The position numbers were made by a program, and so were the translations under genes. The notes beneath the pieces were generated by a model. That model was given only the letters and a program-made list of their open reading frames with translations, did not search any database and was not told the DNA's origin. A DNA stretch of 13,405 bases. Origin: an uncultured Clostridia bacterium (GTDB lineage Bacteria > Bacillota > Clostridia > Christensenellales > CAG-314). How positions within the stretch are numbered: position 1 is the stretch's first letter; each line of letters opens with the position of its first letter. The DNA lies in contig CAKQXG010000048.1 in assembly GCA_934281515.1 (NCBI GenBank), positions 1 through 13,405 on the forward strand, written 5' to 3'. Below are positions 6,109 to 13,405 of the stretch, piece after piece.

Positions 6109-7500
6109 CTATTGTTTAAGTCCGATTTCGTACCCCTGCGCAGTGTCCTTGATCGTGTATCCGCGAAACAAAATTTCTTCGCGCAAGCGGTCGCTTTCCG
6201 CCCAGTTCTTGTTACGGCGTGCTTCGAGACGTTTCTCTGCAAGCTCGGTGATTTCCTCCGGCACAACAAAGTCAGGTTTCGATTCGACAATCTTGTCGAG
6301 GTGTAGACCAAACACCTTGTCAAACGTCAACGCAAGGTTGTACACATCCTTACTCTTGGGCAGTTTGAGCATGGTCCACAGCACACCGATTGCAAGCGGC
6401 ACGTTGAGATCGTCGTTGATCGCCTCCTCAAAGCGTTGCTTATATTGCGCCAGCGTGTCGGGATCGGTTTTTTCCGAGCTGTTTTTGTGGGCAATCAACA
6501 GTCCGCACAGCTTGTTGTAGGCAACCTTTGCCGCCTCCAATCCTTCCCAGGTGAAGTTAATCTTTTGACGATATTGTACGTTCAGGCAAAAATAGCGGAA
6601 CACAATCGGGTCATACCCTTTGTCGACAAGGTCGGTTACTGTATACGTGTTGCCCAGCGACTTACTCATTTTGCCACCGTCGATAAGCATAAACTCACTA
6701 TGCATCCAGTAATTTACAGCTTTGTGCCCCAGCCAGCACTCGGCTTGAGCAATCTCGTTTTCGTGGTGAATGGGGATGTGATCCACACCGCCCGTGTGTA
6801 TGTCGAAAGTATCGCCGAGGTACTTGCGACTCATTGCAGTGCACTCGATGTGCCAACCGGGGAACCCTTTACCCCACGGACTGTCCCACTGTTGCAGGTG
6901 GTTGGGCGCGGCCTTCTTCCACAACGCAAAGTCAATCGGGTGACGTTTGAAACTGTTTACTTCCACGCGAGCACCGTGGCGTTGATCTTCCAGATTGATA
7001 CCGGACAACTTGCCATACTCAGGAAACTTTTCCACCGAAAAGTATATTCCGTCCTCCGTCTCATAGGCGTAGCCCTTGTCGAGCAATGCCTTGACAATCT
7101 CGATCATCTCGGGAATGTTGTCCGTTGCTCGGGGACACACGGTGGGACGTTCGATGTTGAGCGCGTCGATGTCCTTCATAAATTGGTTGGTGTAAAACGC
7201 GGCAATCTCCAACGGATCCTTGCCAGTTTCGTTGGCAGACTTCTGCATTTTATCCTCGCCGTCGTCGGCATCCGACACAAGGTGTCCTACGTCGGTGATG
7301 TTCATCACAGACTTGACGCGGTATCCGTCGTACTCCAACACACGGCGCAACTCGTCCATAAACACATATGCGCGCAGGTTGCCTATGTGCGCATACTTGT
7401 ACACGGTGGGACCGCAACTGTATATGCCTACCTGGCGCGGCTTGATGGAAACAAATTCTTCCTTTTTGCGTGTAAGAGTGTTGTAAACTTTTAATTGCAT
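6109..7500 (-). CDS. cysS: Cysteinyl-tRNA synthetase
   Basis: This 463-residue class I aminoacyl-tRNA synthetase charges tRNA-Cys with cysteine using ATP in the cytoplasm. The protein begins MQLKVYNTLTRKKEEF and reaches SCGPTVYKYAHIGN, with zinc ligand Cys29 and the HIGH-type motif HIGN at 38-41. MNITDVGHLVSDADDGEDKM (66-85) is the longer variant seen in many Clostridia instead of the short ITDVDDK form. FPGWHIECTAMS supplies Cys220, and HHENE supplies His245 and Glu249 of the zinc site. KMSKS is at 277-281, and a C-terminal helical domain ends in RGYTIKDTAQGYEIGL, as is usual. The length is normal and nothing is missing. Start: ATG at 7500 behind CGGAGA. It is transcribed divergently from serS. 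Confidence 0.97.
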   Translation of the reverse strand: MQLKVYNTLTRKKEEFVSIKPRQVGIYSCGPTVYKYAHIGNLRAYVFMDELRRVLEYDGYRVKSVMNITDVGHLVSDADDGEDKMQKSANETGKDPLEIAAFYTNQFMKDIDALNIERPTVCPRATDNIPEMIEIVKALLDKGYAYETEDGIYFSVEKFPEYGKLSGINLEDQRHGARVEVNSFKRHPIDFALWKKAAPNHLQQWDSPWGKGFPGWHIECTAMSRKYLGDTFDIHTGGVDHIPIHHENEIAQAECWLGHKAVNYWMHSEFMLIDGGKMSKSLGNTYTVTDLVDKGYDPIVFRYFCLNVQYRQKINFTWEGLEAAKVAYNKLCGLLIAHKNSSEKTDPDTLAQYKQRFEEAINDDLNVPLAIGVLWTMLKLPKSKDVYNLALTFDKVFGLHLDKIVESKPDFVVPEEITELAEKRLEARRNKNWAESDRLREEILFRGYTIKDTAQGYEIGLKQ

Positions 7501-7576
7501 ATTTTTCTCCGTTTTTGTGTGAGATTTTTTGTTTTATATTTGTTATTTGTGATAGCAATCTGTGCTTTTAGCCTTC

Positions 7577-7651
7577 GCCGATAATGAGGAGCGACAAGCT
7601 TTTCTTAAAGTATTTTACCACAAATCACGCCGCGCAACAAGCATTATCGGC
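7577..7651. repeat. 10-bp inverted repeat flanking the putative cysS promoter
   Basis: GCCGATAATG at 7577-7586 is repeated in exact inverted orientation (CATTATCGGC) at 7642-7651, 55 bases apart. The arms bracket the predicted -35/-10 elements of cysS. The right arm is followed by seven A residues on the plus strand, which is not a terminator arrangement for rightward transcription. Possible readings are paired operator half-sites, a leader/upstream structure, or remains of a small inverted-repeat element. Its function is unknown. Confidence 0.5.
7612..7640 (-). promoter_or_regulatory. Putative extended -10 promoter of cysS
   Basis: On the minus strand TTGTTG (7640-7635), a 17-base spacer and TAAAAT (7617-7612) preceded by TGG (extended -10, TGnTAAAAT) point towards cysS. 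The leader would be about 105 bases. No T-box signature (AGGGTGGNACCGCG type) was seen in it. Confidence 0.5.
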
Positions 7652-7692
7652 AAAAAAATCGGTGCAAGTTTGTATGCACTTTGTACAAACAA

Positions 7693-7721
7693 TTGCACAA
7701 ACACAATTTGTGTGCTAAAAT
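7693..7721 (+). promoter_or_regulatory. Promoter of serS with extended -10
   Basis: TTGCAC (7693-7698), 17 bases, then TAAAAT (7716-7721) preceded by TGC, an extended -10. The spacer carries the inverted repeat CACAAA-CACAA-TTTGTG (7697-7713), which could be an operator or coincidence in A/T-rich DNA. The predicted start is near 7728, giving a short leader of about 30 bases, too short for a T-box. Confidence 0.7.
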
Positions 7722-7756
7722 AGTCGGTAGAAAATACTATACAGAGGTATTTATAT

Positions 7757-9037
7757 ATGATCGACATCAACCTGATTCGTCAAAACGCAAACGAAATTCA
7801 CGACAGATATCTCAAACGTGGCAAGGACATCGACTTTACCGAGTTTTTGGCTTGGGACGCCGAGCGCAAAGCAATGATTGCCGAAGTCGAGCAAATGAAG
7901 GCGCAACGCAACAAGGTTTCGGCGCAGATACCGCAACTCAAAAAACAAGGTCTGGACGTTGCCGACACCATCAAGGAAATGAAGGCGCTGGGCGACGAAA
8001 TTGCCGCCAAGGACGCCGAATTGAATGCGCTCAACGACAAAATCCGCGACTTTTTGCTGCGTTTGCCCAACCTGCCCGATCCCGACCTGGCTGCAGGTGG
8101 CAAGGAAAACAACCGTCCTATCCGCTCCTTCGGCACAAAGCCCGTATTTGACTTTACGCCCAAAGACCATGTGGAACTTGCAAAGAGTCTCGGTCTCATC
8201 GACTACGAACGCGGCGCAAAGCTTGCAGGCAACGGCAGTTGGATTTACACAGGCCTCGGCGCACGCTTGGAATGGGCTCTTCTCAACTACTTTATCGACA
8301 GCCACATCGCCAAGGGATACACCTTTATGTTGCCGCCCTACATGCTCAACTACGAGTGCGGTTTGACGGCGGGACAATTTCCCAAGTTTGAGGACGACGT
8401 GTACCAGATTGCCAACGGCGAAGGTCGCAAGTTTATGCTGCCCACAGCCGAAACGGCACTTGTCAACTTGTTCCGCGACGAGATTCTTGACGAAAAAGAC
8501 TTGCCCAAAAAGTACTTCGGCTACTCCGCATGCTTCCGCAGAGAGGCAGGCAGCTACCGCGCCGAGGAACGCGGCATGATCCGCGGACACCAATTCAACA
8601 AGGTAGAATTGTTCCAATACACCACTCCCGATCACAGCGACGAAGCGTTTGAAGAAATGGTCAACATGGCTTGCGGTCTTGTGGAAGGCTTGGGCCTGCA
8701 CTATCAATTGAGCAAACTTGCCGCAGGCGATTGCAGCGACAGCATGGCACGCACCTACGACATCGAAATCTACATTCCGTCGATGAACATCTACAAAGAA
8801 GTATCTTCGGCAAGTAATGCGCGCGACTACCAGGCACGTCGCGGCAACATGCGCTACCGCAAGGCAGACGGCAAACTTGACTTTGTTCATACGCTAAACG
8901 CCAGCGGACTTGCTACAAGTCGTGTATTCCCTGCCATCCTGGAGCAAAACCAAAACGCCGACGGCAGCGTAACCATACCCGAAGCACTGCGCAAGTATAT
9001 GGGCGGCATGGAGAAGCTGGAACCGTTGAAGAAGTAG
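7757..9037 (+). CDS. serS: Seryl-tRNA synthetase
   Basis: This 426-residue class II aminoacyl-tRNA synthetase charges tRNA-Ser (and tRNA-Sec where present) in the cytoplasm. The N-terminus MIDINLIRQN is typical. Residues about 30-100 form the long antiparallel coiled-coil arm that holds the long variable arm of tRNA-Ser, ending RLPNLPDPDLAAG. The catalytic core has the TAE serine-recognition motif (230-232 in MLPTAETAL). Motif 2 is FRREAGSYRAEERGMIRGHQ (260-279), and motif 3 is NASGLATSR with EQNQNADGS (381-404); family members more often read NGSGLAxGR and ENxQxxDGS there. Start: ATG at 7757, with AGAGG nine bases upstream. It is divergent from cysS and ends before a good terminator. Confidence 0.97.
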   Translation: MIDINLIRQNANEIHDRYLKRGKDIDFTEFLAWDAERKAMIAEVEQMKAQRNKVSAQIPQLKKQGLDVADTIKEMKALGDEIAAKDAELNALNDKIRDFLLRLPNLPDPDLAAGGKENNRPIRSFGTKPVFDFTPKDHVELAKSLGLIDYERGAKLAGNGSWIYTGLGARLEWALLNYFIDSHIAKGYTFMLPPYMLNYECGLTAGQFPKFEDDVYQIANGEGRKFMLPTAETALVNLFRDEILDEKDLPKKYFGYSACFRREAGSYRAEERGMIRGHQFNKVELFQYTTPDHSDEAFEEMVNMACGLVEGLGLHYQLSKLAAGDCSDSMARTYDIEIYIPSMNIYKEVSSASNARDYQARRGNMRYRKADGKLDFVHTLNASGLATSRVFPAILEQNQNADGSVTIPEALRKYMGGMEKLEPLKK

Positions 9038-9079
9038 TCGACCGCCGACGAGAAGCCAATCCGACTCCCACACAGAAAT

Positions 9080-9115
9080 GGGGAAATCCGCAATCAAGGG
9101 TTTCCCCTTATTTAT
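9080..9115 (+). terminator. Intrinsic terminator after serS
   Basis: GGGGAAA-TCC (9080-9089) pairs with GGG-TTTCCCC (9098-9107) around an 8-base loop, giving ten pairs including one wobble. It is followed by TTATTTAT. It lies 42 bases past the serS stop and just before the next ribosome binding site, so some read-through into the membrane-protein gene is possible. Confidence 0.75.
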
Positions 9116-9125
9116 AAGGAACAAA

Positions 9126-10532
9126 ATGAACAACACCGTACTTTTTGTATCGCCCAAAAGACAAAAACTTTTGGCTGCGATTGTCATTGCCGTGATATTT
9201 TTGGCAGTGTTTATCTACGCGCTGTACAGCGTAACGCAAATAGGCAAAACCAATCTCGACGGCACGTATAACACTACTGTCGGCGTGCTGACTAAGTTTG
9301 AGATTGGCGACATCGACGAAGCCACCATACGCGTAAACGAAATCGAATCCGTATACAACTTTAACCCGATTGTCGGTCAAATGGTAGACAACGGCATGTT
9401 TGCCGATGACGAGCAGGCGCTGAAATATCTGACGTCGCTTGTGGGCAAGACCATCACATTCAATACGCCGCGCCACTTGTTTGAAGAAAACAACGTGTGG
9501 GTAATCGGACTTGCCGTGGACGAACAAACCATTGTAAATGCCGACGACTACCTGACATCGAGCCAACAGGAAAACAAAACGATTTGTACCGTGTTTACAG
9601 TGCTTGTGGTTGTTGCAGGCGTTGCTTGTTGCGGATTGCTTGTGTGGCGTGTAAACATACCCAAGATGCAGGAGTATCCGCTTGTTGAAAAGTACGCCGA
9701 GTGGTTTGCCGACAAACAACCCACCGCCCCGATAGGTCAAAAACGCAGTGTGTGGATCGGGGTTGCGTCGGCAATTGTGCTTGCACTGATGATCGCAGGC
9801 ATTATTGTGGGAAGTGTGACGCAAAACGACACGTTGTCCGACATTATCTTTATAGCATTAGGTGTTGTAAGCGTCGCATACATTGTCGCACTACTTGCCA
9901 TATTGCCGTGGGTCCGCAAAAAAAACGTCGAGTACTACGACAAAAACTTTCCGTTTGACCTGACCGACCTGTCGCACATGCCTTTACCAAAGGATATCAA
10001 ACGACAATTGCAAGAAAACATGATTGCCTTCCGCAAAGCCAACCCCGACCTGTTTGCCGACGGAGGCAACAGTTACGAAGTAAAGTTTACGCCCGACGGT
10101 GTGGAACTGTACCTTATCGATTACGATGAGTTGGAGCAAACGACGGACGAAGAAACGGAAGAAAACTACATCGGCGGTTCGCCGTTTAACCATGCGGACG
10201 ACATGCAAGCCGAGATGAAGTCGGAAACCGACGGGCGCACACCCGACCTGAAACTGACATACAATCAATGCGATTTTGAAGCGGTGCCGGTATTTAACAA
10301 AAAGGAACGTCCGCTGATTGTCGTAGTAAAAAGCCGACTTAAAAAACAGTTTACCTTTCCCGAAGCGTTGGTCAACGACATGCACTTTATCCTGGAACAA
10401 CCATTGCTTGACGCCCTGCGCCGCTACAATGTCGTTGTCGAAGGACTTGACGAGATACTTGCCGACAAGCACCGTCTGATGACCGACAAAAATTTGCAAA
10501 AACAATACAATCAAAAGAACAACATACACTAG
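9126..10532 (+). CDS. Predicted four-helix membrane protein of unknown function
   Basis: I do not recognise this family. The ATG at 9126 is chosen because AAGGA lies just upstream and the protein then starts MNNTVLFVSPKRQKLLAAIV. The earlier in-frame ATG (9078) falls inside the serS terminator. The product is 468 residues. Residues 13-36 form transmembrane helix 1. Residues 37-150 are a probably extracytoplasmic domain. Helix 2 is at 151-174, a basic loop follows, and helices 3 and 4 are at about 208-231 and 238-262. The C-terminal part, 263-468, is cytoplasmic by the positive-inside rule. It begins with an acid-rich, partly disordered segment (YDELEQTTDEETEENY) and contains PLIVVVKSRLKK and FPEALVNDMHFILEQPLLDAL, which suggest a folded alpha/beta unit. 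No enzymatic motif is evident. It may be expressed by read-through from serS, as no clear promoter was found in the short gap. Confidence 0.8.
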   Translation: MNNTVLFVSPKRQKLLAAIVIAVIFLAVFIYALYSVTQIGKTNLDGTYNTTVGVLTKFEIGDIDEATIRVNEIESVYNFNPIVGQMVDNGMFADDEQALKYLTSLVGKTITFNTPRHLFEENNVWVIGLAVDEQTIVNADDYLTSSQQENKTICTVFTVLVVVAGVACCGLLVWRVNIPKMQEYPLVEKYAEWFADKQPTAPIGQKRSVWIGVASAIVLALMIAGIIVGSVTQNDTLSDIIFIALGVVSVAYIVALLAILPWVRKKNVEYYDKNFPFDLTDLSHMPLPKDIKRQLQENMIAFRKANPDLFADGGNSYEVKFTPDGVELYLIDYDELEQTTDEETEENYIGGSPFNHADDMQAEMKSETDGRTPDLKLTYNQCDFEAVPVFNKKERPLIVVVKSRLKKQFTFPEALVNDMHFILEQPLLDALRRYNVVVEGLDEILADKHRLMTDKNLQKQYNQKNNIH

Positions 10533-10541
10533 CGCAACACC

Positions 10542-10573
10542 GACCTTGCACATCGTTGCAAGGTCTTTTTTTT
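10542..10573 (+). terminator. Strong intrinsic terminator
   Basis: GACCTTGCA (10542-10550) pairs perfectly with TGCAAGGTC (10557-10565) around a 6-base loop and is followed by eight T residues (10566-10573). It starts ten bases after the stop of the membrane-protein gene. Confidence 0.93.
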
Positions 10574-10600
10574 GCCTTGTTTACATTGTCGCAGTATAGC
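10572..10600 (+). promoter_or_regulatory. Possible promoter of the large 863-residue protein gene
   Basis: TTGCCT, a 17-base spacer and TATAGC lie directly after the terminator and about 50 bases before the start codon. The match to consensus is moderate. The gene needs its own promoter because a strong terminator precedes it, which is the main argument. Confidence 0.35.
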
Positions 10601-10646
10601 AACGCCGCAACGCGTCAACAATTTGTACAAAAGCGAGGTGACACAT

Positions 10647-13238
10647 ATGGCAATTCTTTCTTACTTATCCACCAATCTGCGCTGGCAGTTTAAACAAAAC
10701 CCCTTCGACAACCTTGTTTGCCAACCTACGGGACAAAAAGAATTGGTAAAACAACTACACGCATTGTCGGAAAAATATTTCCCCGACAGGCAACACATAA
10801 ACACCTATACGACAGAGTTTTGCCTGAACAAAATTGCACTGTCCGCGCCCAAAACCGAGACCGAACGTGCGCTGAAAGAACACTTTGCACGCAAGTGGGC
10901 AGCCTTTGCACGGCTTAAAAAATTGTTTGCACGCAACTACATGCTATTTCCGTCCAATGCCGACGGTACGCGTCTCGAGCAAATTGCCGAACTTGTAACC
11001 AAGTGTACGCAGTTTTGCCTTAGCGACATACAAATGCAGGAGATACAAAACGAAATATTGTGTGCCTTCGACCTGTCGCCACGCGAGAAACAATACCTTT
11101 CCGAAGTGATAGACTTGTATGCAATCGACCACTTTTGTGCGTTGTACTCGACACTTTGTTCAACCCAAGTTGCGAAAGTGTTGCAAAATGATCTATTGAA
11201 ATTTGACTACGCCACCAATGACAAGTATCGTCAAGCCGTGTACCGCAAAGGAAAGCTGTCGACTGTACTAAATTGCCTTGGCAACAGCGCACTGTCCTAT
11301 GGGCAGAAAAACCTTGCCTACAAACAAAACATATACGTGTACTGTAACGGCAGAAACGTTTTTGACACTTTTACGCAAAGCAAACTTGGCAGACAAACAG
11401 CGGAGTTTTGCGCTACTACAAACACATTGGTAGTAGATATGCAGTATTTTTTGACCGAGTTTAGTCAGGTGAAGCGTTTTCGGATGACAAACACGGGCAA
11501 GAGTACAAAAAAATACACTGTCGACATTACGTTGGACGGCGGAGAACAGATGTTTATCGGCGACCAGTATGCCGTTGTTGACAACGACGTATATGTGGCG
11601 ACGGCTGTTGTATGCGACAACCAAATCGTACAGTGCGAAACAGGACAAGGCGTACTGACATTTTGCCCTACATGCAAACCGCAACAAACAATTTGTTTCG
11701 ATGTGGTGACGATTGCCTCGCACAACGCCGACATAGTTGCAAGAGAAGTAGGTTTATTGAACACCTTCGGGCGCACTCGTTGCGATGTTTTGTCCGACTG
11801 TCCTGCGGTAGAGACAACATCGTCGGCGCCGATTGTCGGACTGACATCATACGGCTACGGACAGCGCAAGGTGAAAGGCAAGCCTGCCACTACCATGCAC
11901 TACTCCTATCGCTTAGGCAACGACGACGTAGGCACGTTTGCCGACAACGACGGCAACCAGACAACCGTACTTACCGGGTTTGCTTTCGGCAAAGGCGAGC
12001 AAGTGTATTGCGTAAGCGGAGGTAAGTTGTGCCAACTTAACTGCGGCAAATTTGTCGTGGACGGACAGACATTGACCTACGAACACGATTTCGGCAGTTG
12101 CGGCATAAGTCACGGCGTTGGCAAAAAATACACGATAACTTACGCAAAGCCGTGCCGCACGTTGTTTTACTTCCCGTTGGAAAGTGGCGGAACGGTGACA
12201 AAACTCGGTAACAAATTTGTATTTGCAAGCGAGTTAAGGCGATTTGAAATCGTATGTGACGGCAAAATCGACAGTTATACTACCAACGCATTGGAGTGCA
12301 ATGCCCAACGACTGCGGTACAAACTTAGCGACAATCTGTCGGCAGGCACTTGCATTGCCGTGTGCTTTGCACCGTCGTGCTCGGTGGAGTTGACCGTGAC
12401 CAACTGCGCCCACGTGCCGCTGCCGTCGCCAATTTTGCGAGAAAGCCTTGTGTCCACCTATCTGAACTACGTCAACGGCAAAAACGTATTTTGCCTGGCG
12501 AACATGCTTGCAAAACCTTGCGCATTGTCGCTGGCGGCAATTTGCTACACCAACCCTGACTTTGTCCGCACGTACCTGCAACGACTATCCTCAACCGACA
12601 GTCAACCGCTATTCTACGACGACATGTGCCGTCTCGTGTCTGTCGACGACCCGTTGATGTATCCGCTGGCAGCATTGTACTACGCCACCATTGTGGACGG
12701 CAGTTACCTATCCGACACTGACCGCGACAAGATACAAACGTCGTTACTGACTGCACATTGCGAAGGCAAAGCCATGGCTATCAAAGCGTTGGCGTTGAAA
12801 AAAGCCGCCATGCTAGGCGGTTTTGACAAAATGAAGCTGATGGTGGAATACGCCGATTTAAAACGAACAATCTGCGCCGACCCTAACATATACGCATATG
12901 CGCAGGCAATAGGCGCGGTGCCGCTTGTCAACCCGTCCAAACAACGCCTGAAAGACATTTGTCAAAAGCTTGATGTCCCGCAAGCGTGGTACTACGTGTC
13001 GCAAATAGAAAACCTGTACGGCATGGTGTATGCCGACGGTAAATTATCTTTTACTCCCAAGGTCTCACAGGACAATGTGCTGGAAGAAATTGCCGTAACC
13101 GTGGGCGGACGCAGAATATGCACCACTTTTGCGCGTTCAAATGTACAAAGTATGACGCTTAACGGCGTTACTCACTTCCAACCGTTCTACCCGTCCAAGC
13201 TGGTAAATATCGATAATACACTGATAGTAAACTATTAA
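10647..13238 (+). CDS. Large cytoplasmic cysteine-rich protein of unknown function, possibly distantly GH94-like
   Basis: The ATG at 10647 sits seven bases after GAGGTG. Upstream in-frame codons lack such a site. The product is 863 residues with no signal peptide or membrane helix, so it is likely cytoplasmic. By eye the layout is as follows. A helical region (about 1-200) is rich in charged helices (FARKWAAFARLKKLFARNYM). A beta-rich region (about 215-390) includes KRFRMTNTGKSTKKYTVDI. A second beta-rich part (about 410-610) follows, then a helical region (about 620-790), and a terminal beta segment (about 805-863: ENLYGMVYADGKLSFTPKV, IAVTVGGRRICTTFA, MTLNGV). Beta-sandwich, linker, helical barrel, then a C-terminal beta lid is also the plan of GH94-type glycoside phosphorylases and cyclic glucan synthases. 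The closing motif is reminiscent of them, but I see no clear catalytic motif. Thirty-six Cys residues (about 4%) are unusually many. Treat the family suggestion as a weak hypothesis. Confidence 0.8.
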   Translation: MAILSYLSTNLRWQFKQNPFDNLVCQPTGQKELVKQLHALSEKYFPDRQHINTYTTEFCLNKIALSAPKTETERALKEHFARKWAAFARLKKLFARNYMLFPSNADGTRLEQIAELVTKCTQFCLSDIQMQEIQNEILCAFDLSPREKQYLSEVIDLYAIDHFCALYSTLCSTQVAKVLQNDLLKFDYATNDKYRQAVYRKGKLSTVLNCLGNSALSYGQKNLAYKQNIYVYCNGRNVFDTFTQSKLGRQTAEFCATTNTLVVDMQYFLTEFSQVKRFRMTNTGKSTKKYTVDITLDGGEQMFIGDQYAVVDNDVYVATAVVCDNQIVQCETGQGVLTFCPTCKPQQTICFDVVTIASHNADIVAREVGLLNTFGRTRCDVLSDCPAVETTSSAPIVGLTSYGYGQRKVKGKPATTMHYSYRLGNDDVGTFADNDGNQTTVLTGFAFGKGEQVYCVSGGKLCQLNCGKFVVDGQTLTYEHDFGSCGISHGVGKKYTITYAKPCRTLFYFPLESGGTVTKLGNKFVFASELRRFEIVCDGKIDSYTTNALECNAQRLRYKLSDNLSAGTCIAVCFAPSCSVELTVTNCAHVPLPSPILRESLVSTYLNYVNGKNVFCLANMLAKPCALSLAAICYTNPDFVRTYLQRLSSTDSQPLFYDDMCRLVSVDDPLMYPLAALYYATIVDGSYLSDTDRDKIQTSLLTAHCEGKAMAIKALALKKAAMLGGFDKMKLMVEYADLKRTICADPNIYAYAQAIGAVPLVNPSKQRLKDICQKLDVPQAWYYVSQIENLYGMVYADGKLSFTPKVSQDNVLEEIAVTVGGRRICTTFARSNVQSMTLNGVTHFQPFYPSKLVNIDNTLIVNY

Positions 13239-13246
13239 AAAACCCA

Positions 13247-13287
13247 TGTGGGAGAAACCTTTTCGTCGAAAAGCGTTTCTCCCCACA
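13247..13287. terminator. Long hairpin after the 863-residue protein gene
   Basis: TGTGGGAGAAAC (13247-13258) pairs with GTTTCTCCCCACA (13275-13287) with one bulged C, and the interior CTTTTCG-T-CGAAAAG is itself self-complementary. The hairpin begins eight bases after the stop codon. The downstream flank is ACCCCTTTTCC rather than a clean T run, so terminator activity is likely but not certain. Confidence 0.6.
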
Positions 13288-13401
13288 CCCCTTTTCCAAA
13301 AGCTTTTACTAAACATTGCTACGCAAAAATAAATTATCCTATCCCCTCCGTATTATAAAATTAAAAGTTTTTAAAGGGTTAGGGGTGTGGGGAAAGGGAA
13401 A
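13275..13401. repeat. Inverted-repeat intergenic element with G/C-block arms, cut by the window end
   Basis: The left arm (13275-13311: GTTTCTCCCCACACCCC, CTTTTCCAAAAGCTTTTA) recurs as an imperfect inverted copy at the right (13362-13401: TAAAAGTTTTTAAAGGG, TTAGGGGTGTGGGGAAAGGG, AAAC). The AGGGGTGTGGGGA core (13381-13393) matches at 12-13 positions. About 50 bases of A/T-rich DNA lie between the arms. This looks like a repeated palindromic or MITE-like intergenic element, or a double-sided terminator of convergent genes. No transposase is visible. Confidence 0.55.
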
Positions 13402-13405
13402 CTTT

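Noticed and set aside
6436..7494. Long open frame (352 codons) on the plus strand opposite cysS
   Set aside because: A shadow of the conserved cysteinyl-tRNA synthetase with no recognisable protein features.
7501..7756. Possible T-box riboswitch ahead of cysS or serS
   Set aside because: No AGGGTGGNACCGCG-type sequence in either direction, the serS leader is only about 30 bases, and no leader terminator precedes either gene.
7751..8890. Long open frame (379 codons) on the minus strand opposite serS
   Set aside because: It overlaps a fully conserved seryl-tRNA synthetase, shows no domain, has no ribosome binding site and has shadow-type composition.

Overview
The window looks like chromosomal DNA of a low- to mid-G+C Bacillota, probably an uncultured gut member of the Clostridia. 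The evidence is AGGAG-type ribosome binding sites, several intrinsic terminators, a lipoprotein with a Listeria/Bacteroides (InlB-type) repeat, DUF4430 proteins, and a CysRS with the GHLxSDADDGEDKM-type insertion. The taxonomic guess is an inference; no rRNA or marker phylogeny was possible. Genes are densely packed. The left half (1-7500) is transcribed leftwards and the right half (7757-13238) rightwards, diverging between cysS and serS.

Region 1 (1-3714, minus strand) is the most interesting. A sigma-70-type promoter (TTTACA-17-TACAAT) is followed by a cobalamin (B12) riboswitch. It has a recognisable core helix/loop, a B12 box and a closing P1 helix. Then come an intrinsic terminator and a three-gene operon whose stops and starts overlap by one base each (TAGTG, TAATG). 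The genes encode (i) a lipoprotein with an InlB-type repeat and a DUF4430 domain, (ii) a membrane-anchored secreted protein with an alpha/alpha-barrel of the prenyltransferase/squalene-cyclase-repeat type on a helical stalk, and (iii) a second, membrane-tethered DUF4430 protein cut by the window edge. DUF4430 resembles the C-terminal beta domain of mammalian transcobalamin/intrinsic factor, and the alpha/alpha barrel resembles their N-terminal domain. With the riboswitch upstream, the simplest reading is a split, surface-exposed, intrinsic-factor-like cobalamin capture system that would feed a B12 importer outside the window.

Region 2 (3780-6056, minus strand) holds a Gfo/Idh/MocA-family oxidoreductase lacking one usual catalytic Asp, a small XRE-type repressor, and a short-chain dehydrogenase broken by two frameshifts (pseudogene or assembly error). 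A strong 13-bp hairpin separates this block from cysS.

Region 3 (6109-9115) is a divergent aminoacyl-tRNA synthetase pair, cysS leftward and serS rightward. Good promoters lie in the 256-bp gap, along with a 10-bp inverted repeat flanking the putative cysS promoter.

Region 4 (9126-13405, plus strand) has an unrecognised four-helix membrane protein, a strong terminator, an 863-residue cysteine-rich protein of unknown function (weak architectural resemblance to GH94-type phosphorylases), and a G/C-block inverted-repeat element running to the end of the window.
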